Assembly: GCA_009704425.1 (NCBI GenBank)
Contig: WLEG01000128.1
Span: 1-5,789 of the forward strand
Reading direction: 5' to 3'
Length of the DNA stretch: 5,789 nucleotides
Origin: Actinomycetota bacterium
GTDB lineage: Bacteria; Actinomycetota; Acidimicrobiia; Acidimicrobiales; Ilumatobacteraceae
The notes under the pieces are model-generated. The model was not told the origin of the DNA. It saw only the letters and a program-made list of their open reading frames with translations, and made no database searches. Positions 1-5,789 of this stretch are shown here, one piece after another (the first letter of the stretch is position 1; each line of letters starts with the position of its first letter). Both the position numbers and the translations under genes were made by a program.

Positions 1-834
1 CAACAATGCGGCGCCGAACACCGCGGTGAACACCTTGGCCGGATCGCTGGTGGCCTCACGGGCGTACTCGATGATGAGGCGGCCGATGCCGCCCTTCAGA
101 CCCGTCGAGATCTCGGCCACCACCACACCGATGACCGACGCCGAGGCAGCCAACTTGAGCGCCGGCACCAGGAACGGAACGGCGGCGGGGAAACGCAACT
201 TGCGCAACGTCTGCCACCACGACGCGGCGTAACTGTCCATCAACTCGACCGACGCCGACGGCGGCGACGTGAGACCCTTCAGCGCACCCACCGCCACGGG
301 GAAGAACGCGAGGAACGCACCGAGCACGGACGCCGACAGCCAACGCGGCCAGGTCCAGTCACCGATGGACAACTTGCCACCCCACGACACCACCAGCGGA
401 GCCAGCGCGATGAGCGGCACGGTCTGCGACAGCACCAGATACGGGAGGATTCCGCGCTCGGCCACCTTGAACCGGGCCATGAGGATGGAGAGCCCCAGAC
501 CGAGCACGGTGCCCACGAAGAAGCCCACCAACGCGAGACGGAACGAGAACCACGCACCGGCCAGCACCACCGACCAGATCTTCCGGTCCGAACCGCGCAC
601 CTCGGGTCGCCCGTAACGCTCGAGCATCTCCCAGATGTGCGGCATGGCGTTGTCGTTGGCCCGCGGCAACAGCTTCCAACCGAAGATCTTTCCTCCGGCT
701 TCGGGGCCCACCACCTTGTACAACTCCCACGCCACGGCGACGAGCACCAAGGACGCGAAGAAGAGAGCCACACGACGGAGACGGCGGGCCGTGAGAAACG
801 ACGCTCGCGACGGTCGGGTGATGGTGGAGGACAT
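1..834 (-). CDS. ABC transporter permease, NitT/TauT (SsuC-like) family, partial at left window edge
   Basis: This is the inner-membrane permease subunit of an ABC importer. 278 codons are visible without a stop; the C-terminal end lies beyond the left edge. The start is the ATG at 834, 18 bases after the stop of the oxidoreductase gene. The N-terminus is basic (RRLRR, residues 17-21) and is followed by a first membrane segment at about 22-38. A polar loop at about 40-87 follows, then hydrophobic segments at about 89-119, 128-150, 167-186 and 224-242. The cytoplasmic EAA-type loop spans about 197-220 (E197, then FPAAVP), which contacts the ATPase. The usual loop glycine appears to be Ala203. 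Such permeases import nitrate, taurine, sulfonates, thiamine precursors or pyrimidine-like compounds, and sequence alone does not tell which. The operon suggests a pyrimidine or ureide substrate (inference). The ATPase and binding protein are not in the window. Family confident, substrate open. Confidence 0.88.
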   Translation of the reverse strand, partial: MSSTITRPSRASFLTARRLRRVALFFASLVLVAVAWELYKVVGPEAGGKIFGWKLLPRANDNAMPHIWEMLERYGRPEVRGSDRKIWSVVLAGAWFSFRLALVGFFVGTVLGLGLSILMARFKVAERGILPYLVLSQTVPLIALAPLVVSWGGKLSIGDWTWPRWLSASVLGAFLAFFPVAVGALKGLTSPPSASVELMDSYAASWWQTLRKLRFPAAVPFLVPALKLAASASVIGVVVAEISTGLKGGIGRLIIEYAREATSDPAKVFTAVFGAALL

Positions 835-840
835 GTGGTT

Positions 841-844
841 CTTC
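841..844 (-). promoter_or_regulatory. weak ribosome binding site of the ABC permease
   Basis: The 18-base spacer before the permease ATG holds only GAAG(AA), six bases upstream of the start. This is much poorer than the purine-rich sites of the other genes in the window. Translation may rely on coupling to the stop of the preceding oxidoreductase gene. No better in-frame start is seen close by. Confidence 0.4.
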
Positions 845-852
845 GACTCGGA

Positions 853-1881
853 TCAGCTCTTGGCCGCGACCTGCTCGGCGATGGCGGGAATCACTTTCTC
901 ACCGTACGCCCGCAAGGTTTCGTCCTTCGCATCATGTTGCAGGTACACGGAGAACTGGTCCACACCGAGATCGCGCAACTCGTTCAGGCGACGCAGGTGC
1001 TCTTCCACCGGTCCGACGATGCAGAAGCGGTCCACGATCTCGTCGGGCACGAAGGTGGTGTGCGAATTGCCCGCCTTGCCGTGCTCGTTGTAGTCGTACC
1101 CCTTGCGTCCCTTGATGTAGTCGGTGAGCGCCTTGGGAACCGGAGCCGAGTCGCCGTAACGCTCGACGATGTCGGCCACGTGGTTGCCCACCATTCCGCC
1201 GAACCAGCGGCACTGTTCGCGACCGTGTGCGAGATTCGCCTCGGTGCCGTCGGTGACGTAGGCCGGAGCGGCCACGCAGATGGTGACGCTGTCGGGATCG
1301 CGCCCCGCGGCCGCGGCCGCGTCACGCACGGCCTTGATGGTCCATTCGGTGATGCTGGGATCGGCCAACTGCAGGATGAATCCGTCGGCCACCTCGCCGG
1401 TGAGGGCCAAGGCCTTCGGTCCGTAGGCGGCGATCCACAACTCGGCGCGGGACTTAGTGGCCCACGGCAAACGGATGCTCGCGCCCTTGTAGTCCACCGC
1501 GCGCCCGTTCACGAGTTCGCGGATCACGTGAACACTCTCGCGCAACGTGGCCAACGTCGTCGGCTTGCCGTTGGTGACGCGCACCGCCGAGTCACCACGA
1601 CCGATGCCGATCACGGTGCGATTACCGAACATCTCGTTCAAGGTGGCGAACGCGCTCGCCGTGACGGTCCAGTCGCGGGTGGCCGGGTTGGTCACCATCG
1701 GCCCGACGATCACGTTGCGCGTCTCGTTGAGGATCTGCGTGAAGACCGGGAAGGGCTCCTCCCACAGAATGTGGCTGTCGAAGGTCCAGACGTGGCTGAA
1801 GCCGTACGTCTCGGCCTTCTTGGCCAGGTCGACCACGCGCGATGCGGGTGGGGTGGTCTGGAGTACGACTCCGATGTCCAT
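853..1881 (-). CDS. LLM-class (luciferase-like) flavin/F420-dependent oxidoreductase, Mer-like
   Basis: A 342-residue TIM-barrel enzyme of the bacterial luciferase-like superfamily, probably cytosolic and using F420 or FMN. Visible signatures are TNPATRDW (64-71), GIGRGDS (92-98) and AAYGPKALALTGEVADG (151-167). These resemble methylene-tetrahydromethanopterin reductase (Mer) and the F420-dependent branch more than RutA or luciferase. A segment at about 252-287 rich in Tyr, His and charged residues (GYDYNEHGK at 261-269, DRFC at 284-287) seems characteristic of the subgroup I recall next to dihydropyrimidinase genes. The ATG at 1881 is chosen because it follows an AGGA site and begins the conserved first strand (MDIGVVLQTT). 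The frame stays open far upstream, but there it only overlaps the dehydrogenase gene in another frame. The substrate is unknown. Position within a pyrimidine-degradation operon suggests redox work on a pyrimidine or a derived intermediate (inference). Confidence 0.9.
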   Translation of the reverse strand: MDIGVVLQTTPPASRVVDLAKKAETYGFSHVWTFDSHILWEEPFPVFTQILNETRNVIVGPMVTNPATRDWTVTASAFATLNEMFGNRTVIGIGRGDSAVRVTNGKPTTLATLRESVHVIRELVNGRAVDYKGASIRLPWATKSRAELWIAAYGPKALALTGEVADGFILQLADPSITEWTIKAVRDAAAAAGRDPDSVTICVAAPAYVTDGTEANLAHGREQCRWFGGMVGNHVADIVERYGDSAPVPKALTDYIKGRKGYDYNEHGKAGNSHTTFVPDEIVDRFCIVGPVEEHLRRLNELRDLGVDQFSVYLQHDAKDETLRAYGEKVIPAIAEQVAAKS

Positions 1882-1888
1882 CGAGATG

Positions 1889-1892
1889 TCCT
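1889..1892 (-). promoter_or_regulatory. ribosome binding site of the LLM oxidoreductase
   Basis: AGGA lies seven bases before the ATG at 1881, inside the 17-base gap after the dehydrogenase stop. It decides the start against the much longer open frame that continues upstream through the dehydrogenase gene. Confidence 0.7.
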
Positions 1893-1898
1893 GTTCTC

Positions 1899-3383
1899 TC
1901 AGCGGTTCTGGGGGAAGCCGAGGTCGACTTTGCTGGTCCGCGGATCGGGCCAGCGCGAGGTGACCACCTTGGAACGTGTGTAGAACTGAATGCCGTCGGG
2001 ACCGTACATGTGCAGGTCGCCGAACAGGCTGGCCTTCCAACCGCCGAACGAGTAGTACGACACCGGAACCGGGATCGGCACGTTGATACCCACCATGCCC
2101 ACGTTCACGTCGAACTGGAACTGACGGGCCACACCGCCGTCGCGGGTGAAGATGGCGGTGCCGTTGCCGAACTGGTTGTCGTTGATGAGCTTCAGGCCGT
2201 CCTCGTAGGACTTCACGCGCACGACGGTGAGTACCGGTCCGAAGATCTCGTCGTCGTAGCACTTCATGCCGGGCTTGGCGTTGTCGATGAGGCTGGGCTT
2301 CAGGAAGAAGCCACCGGCGGGCGCTCCGTCGCGACCGTCGACCACCACGGTGGCGCCCTCGCCGGCGGCACCGGCGACGTAGCCGGCCACCTTGTCGCGA
2401 TGCTCGCCGCTGATGAGCGGACCCATCTCGCTGCTGGGGTCGTTGCCGGGGCCGACGACCACGTTCGGGATGCGGTCCTTCACCTTGGACACCAACTCGT
2501 CGGCGATGGTGTCGACGGCGAGGACGACCGAGATGGCCATGCAACGCTCACCGGCCGAGCCGTACGCGGCGCTCACCAAGGCGTCGGCGGCCATGTCCAG
2601 GTCGGCATCGGGCAGCACCAACATGTGGTTCTTCGCGCCACCGAGGGCCTGCACGCGCTTGCCGTTCTTCGTTCCGGTCTCGTAGATGTACTTCGCGATG
2701 GGCGTGGAGCCCACGAAGCTCACGGCCGCGATGTCGGGATGGTCGAGCAGGCGGTCCACCGCCACCTTGTCGCCATGCACCACGTTGAACACGCCGTCGG
2801 GAAGGCCGGCCTGCTTCAACAACTCGGCGATGAACATCGACGCCGACGGATCCTTCTCGGAGGGCTTCAGCACGAAGGTGTTGCCGCACGCCAACGCGTT
2901 GGCGAACATCCACATGGGAACCATCGCGGGGAAGTTGAACGGGGTGATGCCCGCCACGACGCCCAACGGCTGACGGATGTTGTACACGTCGACACCGGCC
3001 GACGCCTGCTCGGAGTATCCGCCCTTCATGAGGTTCGGGATTCCGCAGGCGAACTCGATGTTCTCGAGACCACGGGCGACCTCGCCCAGCGCGTCGGAGG
3101 TCACCTTGCCGTGCTCCTTGGTGAGCAACGCGGCGATCTCCTTGCGGTTCGCCGCCACCAGCTCGCGCATGTGGAACATGATCTCGGCGCGACGCGACAG
3201 GTTCGTGGCGCGCCATGCCGGAAGCGCGGCCTTGGCCGTGGCCACGGCCTTGTCCACCTCGGACAGATCGGCGAAGCCGACGGTGCCCTGAACCTGACCG
3301 GTGGCCGGGTCGTACACGTTTCCGGTGCGGCCCGAGGTGCTGCTGACGGTGCGTCCGTCGATCCAGTGATCGATGCGGTACAT
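1899..3383 (-). CDS. mmsA: CoA-acylating (methyl)malonate-semialdehyde dehydrogenase
   Basis: A 494-residue aldehyde dehydrogenase, close to the usual 485-500 of MmsA/IolA. It oxidises malonate or methylmalonate semialdehyde with NAD+ and CoA to acetyl-CoA or propionyl-CoA plus CO2. Landmarks are Asn150 in TPFNFP, Lys173 in LKPSEKDPSA (NAD binding), the catalytic Cys281 in GSAGERC, and the C-terminal NVPIPVPVSYYSFGGWK (434-450) and SLFGDLHMYGPDG (452-464). At 247-253 it reads ALGGAKN where hydrolytic aldehyde dehydrogenases carry their catalytic Glu; loss of that Glu is a hallmark of the CoA-dependent MMSDH branch. Arg104 and Arg280 match the positions I associate with substrate carboxylate binding. 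The start at 3383 follows an AAGGAG site and matches the family N-terminus (YRIDHWIDG). Within this operon it most likely consumes the semialdehydes made from beta-alanine and beta-aminoisobutyrate. Valine or inositol breakdown are the alternative roles of the family. Confidence 0.96.
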   Translation of the reverse strand: MYRIDHWIDGRTVSSTSGRTGNVYDPATGQVQGTVGFADLSEVDKAVATAKAALPAWRATNLSRRAEIMFHMRELVAANRKEIAALLTKEHGKVTSDALGEVARGLENIEFACGIPNLMKGGYSEQASAGVDVYNIRQPLGVVAGITPFNFPAMVPMWMFANALACGNTFVLKPSEKDPSASMFIAELLKQAGLPDGVFNVVHGDKVAVDRLLDHPDIAAVSFVGSTPIAKYIYETGTKNGKRVQALGGAKNHMLVLPDADLDMAADALVSAAYGSAGERCMAISVVLAVDTIADELVSKVKDRIPNVVVGPGNDPSSEMGPLISGEHRDKVAGYVAGAAGEGATVVVDGRDGAPAGGFFLKPSLIDNAKPGMKCYDDEIFGPVLTVVRVKSYEDGLKLINDNQFGNGTAIFTRDGGVARQFQFDVNVGMVGINVPIPVPVSYYSFGGWKASLFGDLHMYGPDGIQFYTRSKVVTSRWPDPRTSKVDLGFPQNR

Positions 3384-3388
3384 GGTTT

Positions 3389-3394
3389 CTCCTT
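3389..3394 (-). promoter_or_regulatory. ribosome binding site of mmsA
   Basis: AAGGAG, five bases before the ATG at 3383, is a near-perfect Shine-Dalgarno in the 26-base gap after the dihydropyrimidinase stop. It fixes the mmsA start even though the frame stays open further upstream. Confidence 0.8.
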
Positions 3395-3409
3395 GCTGGT
3401 GGGGGGATT

Positions 3410-4858
3410 TCAGACGAGGTACTGCGACAGGCCGCGCTTGATGTAGCGACCGTGGCCCTTGCGACCGATGTACTGGTCGTTCTCGACGACCACGGTTCCG
3501 CGGGACAGAACGGTGTCGACCTTGCCGTCGATGACGTAGCCCTCCCACGCGGAGTGGTCCATGTTCATGTGGTGCTTGTCGTTGACGCCGATCTTGGTCT
3601 TGTTGTTCGGGTCCCAGACCAACACGTCGGCGTCGCTGCCCGGGGCGATGATGCCCTTCTGCGGGTACATGCCGAACATGCGAGCCGGCGTGGTGCAACA
3701 GGTCTCGACCCAACGCTCGAGCGTGAGTTCGCCGGCCACGACACCCTGGTACAGCAGTTCCATGCGGTGCTCGACGCTTCCGATTCCGTTCGGGATCTTG
3801 GAGAAGTCGCCCAAGCCGAGCTCCTTCTGATCCTTCATGCAGAACGGACAGTGGTCGGTGGAGACCACGGCCAACTCGTTCATGCGCAGTCCCTTCCACA
3901 AGTCACCCTGGTGACCGTGGCCCATCTGACCGACGAAGTGCGGATCGTTGTCGCGCGAGCGGATGGGGGTGCTGCACACCCACTTGGCACCCTCGAAGCC
4001 CGGCTTGGCGAGCGTCTCCTCCAGCGTGAGGTACAGGTACTGCGGGCAGGTCTCGGCGAACACGTTGCGACCGTTGTGGCGCGCGGCGGCCACCTCGTTC
4101 AGGGCGTCACCGGCCGACATGTGCACGATGTACAACGGCACGTTGCCGGCGATCTGCGACAGCACGATGGCGCGGTGCGTGGCCTCGGCCTCCAGGGGCG
4201 AGGGACGCGTGAACGAGTGATACCGCGGGTCGGTCTCACGACGCGCCAACGCCTGCTGCACCAGAACGTCGATGGCGATGCCGTTCTCGGCGTGCATCAT
4301 GATCATCGCGCCACAGTCCGCGGCGGTCTGCATGGCGCGCAGGATCTGGCCGTCGTCGCTGTAGAAGACGCCCGGATAGGCCATGAACAACTTGAACGAG
4401 GTGATGCCCTCGTTGTTCACCAGGCTCACCATGTCCTTCAGCGACTTCTCGTCGACGCCGCCGATGATCTGGTGGAACGCGTAGTCGATGGCGCACTCGC
4501 CCTCGGCCTTGCGGTGCCATTCGGCGAGGCCGTCGTAGACGTTCTCGCCGTATCGCTGCACGGCCATGTCGACGATGGTGGTGACGCCACCCCACGCCGC
4601 GGCGCGCGTTCCGGTCTCGAAGGTGTCGGAGGCGAAGGTGCCACCGAAGGGAAGTTCCATGTGGGTGTGAACGTCGATGCCACCGGGCAGAACGAACTTG
4701 CCCGCGGCGTCGATGACCTTGTCGCAACCCTGCTCCGCGCCGGCGAAATAGCCCGGGGCTCCGACCGCGGTGATCTTCTCCCCCTCGATGAGCACATCGT
4801 TCTCGTGCACTCCGGTCGGCGAGATCACCTTCCCGTTCTTGATCAATATCTTGGCCAT
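3410..4858 (-). CDS. hydA: dihydropyrimidinase (D-hydantoinase family)
   Basis: A 482-residue cyclic amidohydrolase that opens 5,6-dihydrouracil or dihydrothymine to N-carbamoyl-beta-alanine or N-carbamoyl-beta-aminoisobutyrate. The binuclear zinc site is complete: His64 and His66 (DVHTHMEL), Lys156 (SFKLFMAY, the carboxylated lysine), His189 (MMHAENG), His246 (YIVHMSAG) and Asp335 (STDHCPF). Residues matching the substrate-binding set are also present: Tyr161, Ser296 (VCSTPIR) and Asn357 (PNGIGSVEHR). The C-terminal part has the usual small beta-domain (KGIIAPGSDADVLVWDP at 401-417). Length fits the family (about 460-490). The ATG at 4858 follows a strong purine-rich site. Some relatives act mainly as D-hydantoinases or phenylhydantoinases. 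The neighbouring beta-ureidopropionase and semialdehyde dehydrogenase favour the pyrimidine role (inference from context). The enzyme is cytosolic and probably tetrameric, as is typical of the family. Confidence 0.96.
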   Translation of the reverse strand: MAKILIKNGKVISPTGVHENDVLIEGEKITAVGAPGYFAGAEQGCDKVIDAAGKFVLPGGIDVHTHMELPFGGTFASDTFETGTRAAAWGGVTTIVDMAVQRYGENVYDGLAEWHRKAEGECAIDYAFHQIIGGVDEKSLKDMVSLVNNEGITSFKLFMAYPGVFYSDDGQILRAMQTAADCGAMIMMHAENGIAIDVLVQQALARRETDPRYHSFTRPSPLEAEATHRAIVLSQIAGNVPLYIVHMSAGDALNEVAAARHNGRNVFAETCPQYLYLTLEETLAKPGFEGAKWVCSTPIRSRDNDPHFVGQMGHGHQGDLWKGLRMNELAVVSTDHCPFCMKDQKELGLGDFSKIPNGIGSVEHRMELLYQGVVAGELTLERWVETCCTTPARMFGMYPQKGIIAPGSDADVLVWDPNNKTKIGVNDKHHMNMDHSAWEGYVIDGKVDTVLSRGTVVVENDQYIGRKGHGRYIKRGLSQYLV

Positions 4859-4862
4859 AGCC

Positions 4863-4867
4863 CCTCC
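4863..4867 (-). promoter_or_regulatory. strong ribosome binding site of the dihydropyrimidinase
   Basis: GGAGG lies within a longer purine run (AAGGGGAGGGG) and ends four bases before the ATG at 4858. It confirms that start and suggests efficient translation. Confidence 0.75.
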
Positions 4868-4902
4868 CCTTGGTCGTGTGTGCCGTGCTTACCGATCAGT
4901 TT

Positions 4903-4914
4903 GCCGAATTCGGC
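4903..4914. repeat. 12-bp perfect palindrome GCCGAATTCGGC
   Basis: This perfect inverted repeat starts eight bases after the stop of the beta-ureidopropionase gene. As DNA it could be a small operator half-site pair; as RNA it could form a 4-bp stem with an AATT loop, which is weak. No second copy is seen in the window, and chance is a real possibility. Confidence 0.35.
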
Positions 4915-4922
4915 GAGAGAAA

Positions 4923-5774
4923 TCAGTCGGCAACCAGGTCGTCGTAGGCATCGGGACGACGGTCGCGGTAGAACGCCCAACGATCCCGGACCTCGCGAAG
5001 CTTCTTCATGTCCAGATCGCGGACGATGAGTTCGTGCTTGTAGGGGTCGCCCTGCGGTCCGACGAACTTGCCTTCGGGGTCCACGAAGTAGCTCTGGCCG
5101 TAGAAGTCGTTCTCGCCGAGGGGTTCGATGCCCACGCGGTTAATGGCTCCGACGTAGTAGATGTTGGCCACCGCGGCGGCCGGTTGCTCCACCTTCCAGA
5201 TGTACTCGCTCAGTCCGCGGTGCGTGGCCGAGGGGTTGAAGACGATCTGGGCGCCGTTCAGACCCAGTGCGCGCCAGCCCTCGGGGAAGTGGCGGTCGTA
5301 GCAGATGTAGACGCCCACCGGACCGACCGCGGTCTCGAAGACCGGGTATCCCCCGTTGCCGGGCTTGAAGTAGAACTTCTCGAAGAAGCCCTTCACCTGC
5401 GGGATGTGCTGCTTGCGGTACTTGCCCAGGTAGGTGCCGTCGGCATCGATGACCGCGGCGGTGTTGTAGTACACGCCGGGCTGGGTGACCTCGTACATGG
5501 GGAGCACCAACACCATGCCGGTTTCCTTGGCGATGCTCTGGAAACGCTGGGTGGTGGGGCCATCGGGGATGTACTCGGTGTAGCCGTAGTACTCGGCGTC
5601 CTGCACCTGACAGAAGTACGGGCCGTAGAACAACTCCTGGAAGCACATGACCTGAGCACCCTGCTTGGCGGCCTCGTGCACCGCGGCCTCGTGCTTGTCG
5701 ATCATGGTGTCCTTGGACCCGGTCCAATCGGTCTGCAGCAAAGCGGCGCGAACGGTGTCCTGTGAACCTGTCAT
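4923..5774 (-). CDS. beta-ureidopropionase (N-carbamoyl-beta-alanine amidohydrolase), nitrilase superfamily
   Basis: A 283-residue carbon-nitrogen hydrolase that splits N-carbamoyl-beta-alanine (or the beta-aminoisobutyrate analogue) into the beta-amino acid, CO2 and NH3. The catalytic set is complete: Glu47 (CFQELFYG), Lys121 (YRKQHIP), a second Glu at 132 (FFEKFYF) and the nucleophile Cys158 (YICYDRHFPEGWR). The Lys-to-Glu (11) and Lys-to-Cys (37) distances are the same as I recall for human beta-ureidopropionase. The downstream stretch NPSATHRGLSE (180-190) and AINRVG (210-215) are also typical of that enzyme. It lacks the long N-terminal extension of the eukaryotic forms, as bacterial members usually do. 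The start at 5774 has a GGGGGAG site four bases upstream. The frame remains open to the window edge, so a longer form cannot be fully excluded. N-carbamoylputrescine amidase and D-carbamoylase are related alternatives, less likely next to a dihydropyrimidinase. Confidence 0.92.
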   Translation of the reverse strand: MTGSQDTVRAALLQTDWTGSKDTMIDKHEAAVHEAAKQGAQVMCFQELFYGPYFCQVQDAEYYGYTEYIPDGPTTQRFQSIAKETGMVLVLPMYEVTQPGVYYNTAAVIDADGTYLGKYRKQHIPQVKGFFEKFYFKPGNGGYPVFETAVGPVGVYICYDRHFPEGWRALGLNGAQIVFNPSATHRGLSEYIWKVEQPAAAVANIYYVGAINRVGIEPLGENDFYGQSYFVDPEGKFVGPQGDPYKHELIVRDLDMKKLREVRDRWAFYRDRRPDAYDDLVAD

Positions 5775-5778
5775 GTCT

Positions 5779-5785
5779 CTCCCCC
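5779..5785 (-). promoter_or_regulatory. ribosome binding site of the beta-ureidopropionase
   Basis: GGGGGAG lies four bases before the ATG at 5774. Because the frame stays open to the right window edge, this site is the main reason for choosing that start. The promoter is not visible and must lie outside the window if transcription begins upstream of this gene. Confidence 0.65.
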
Positions 5786-5789
5786 GGTC

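Larger units (their letters stand above)
4859..4922 (-). other. 64-base intergenic gap between beta-ureidopropionase and dihydropyrimidinase
   Basis: This is the longest non-coding stretch in the window. Read on the minus strand it holds a 12-bp palindrome near its upstream end, then about 35 unremarkable bases, then the dihydropyrimidinase Shine-Dalgarno. I see no convincing -35/-10 pair. I also see no intrinsic terminator, since the palindrome is not followed by a T-run in the direction of transcription. The gap is compatible with read-through, or with an internal promoter that cannot be recognised by eye. Confidence 0.5.

Noticed and set aside
1306..1321. 16-bp GC-only palindrome (CGCGGCCG repeated twice)
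   Set aside because: It lies inside the oxidoreductase gene and is explained by a run of alanine codons (about residues 187-192). There is no sign of regulatory function.
637..1983. 448-codon plus-strand open frame antisense to the oxidoreductase gene
   Set aside because: It is exactly in register with the minus-strand codons and open only because TTA, CTA and TCA are unused there. Its translation is rich in His, Arg, Gly and Val without recognisable motifs.
1882..2544. Possible 221-residue N-terminal extension of the oxidoreductase (fusion protein)
   Set aside because: The extra part overlaps mmsA in a different frame and reads as Arg/His-rich nonsense. The AGGA site and the conserved MDIGVV start place the true start at 1881.
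1842..3446. 534-codon plus-strand open frame antisense to mmsA
   Set aside because: Same register effect. The minus-strand product is an unmistakable, full-length aldehyde dehydrogenase.
3384..3899. Possible N-terminal extension of MmsA into the dihydropyrimidinase gene
   Set aside because: The extension is out-of-frame reading of the dihydropyrimidinase gene. The AAGGAG site and family-typical N-terminus mark 3383 as the start.
3452..5029. 525-codon plus-strand open frame antisense to dihydropyrimidinase
   Set aside because: Same register effect. Low-complexity Val/His/Asp-rich translation and no ribosome binding site of note.
4770..5765. 331-codon plus-strand open frame antisense to beta-ureidopropionase
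   Set aside because: Mirror of a confident gene with all catalytic residues on the other strand.
4923..5774. Assignment of the nitrilase-family gene as N-carbamoyl-D-amino acid hydrolase or N-carbamoylputrescine amidase
   Set aside because: The AINRVG and NPSAT..GLSE stretches, the active-site spacing and the neighbouring dihydropyrimidinase and MmsA fit beta-ureidopropionase better. It is kept only as an alternative.
1..5789. CRISPR arrays, tRNA or rRNA genes, insertion sequences, phage or toxin-antitoxin genes
   Set aside because: None seen: coding sequence covers nearly the whole window, no direct-repeat arrays or transposase motifs were found, and there is no cloverleaf-like sequence in the short gaps.

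Overview
The window is a compact stretch of GC-rich bacterial DNA (roughly 60-65% GC by eye) in which all five genes lie on the minus strand, so transcription reads from the right edge to the left. GC content, codon choice, GC-ending codons and a flavin/F420-type oxidoreductase together suggest a high-GC actinobacterium, possibly Acidimicrobiia. This is inference; no RNA gene or taxonomic marker is present to settle it.

In transcription order the layout is: (1) a nitrilase-superfamily beta-ureidopropionase at 5774-4923; (2) a 64-base gap holding a 12-bp palindrome and a strong Shine-Dalgarno; (3) a dihydropyrimidinase at 4858-3410; (4) a CoA-acylating (methyl)malonate-semialdehyde dehydrogenase at 3383-1899; (5) a Mer-like luciferase-family oxidoreductase at 1881-853; (6) a NitT/TauT-type ABC transporter permease that starts at 834 and runs off the left edge. 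The last four genes are separated by only 26, 17 and 18 bases with no visible terminator, so they look like one operon. The nitrilase, 64 bases upstream, probably belongs to it too. Any main promoter should lie to the right of the window.

The enzymes fit reductive pyrimidine catabolism. Dihydropyrimidinase opens dihydrouracil or dihydrothymine to the N-carbamoyl-beta-amino acid. Beta-ureidopropionase releases beta-alanine or beta-aminoisobutyrate plus CO2 and NH3. After transamination, the MmsA-type dehydrogenase turns (methyl)malonate semialdehyde into acetyl-CoA or propionyl-CoA. The permease would belong to an importer for a pyrimidine or related ureide. Two steps are not encoded here: the first reduction of the pyrimidine ring (usually PreA/PreT or PydA) and the beta-alanine aminotransferase.

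The least understood member is the luciferase-like oxidoreductase. Its sequence resembles F420-dependent methylene-tetrahydromethanopterin reductases, and it sits inside a pathway that lacks its usual ring-reducing enzyme in this window. A role in redox chemistry on the pyrimidine ring is the most interesting hypothesis here, but it is not proven by sequence.
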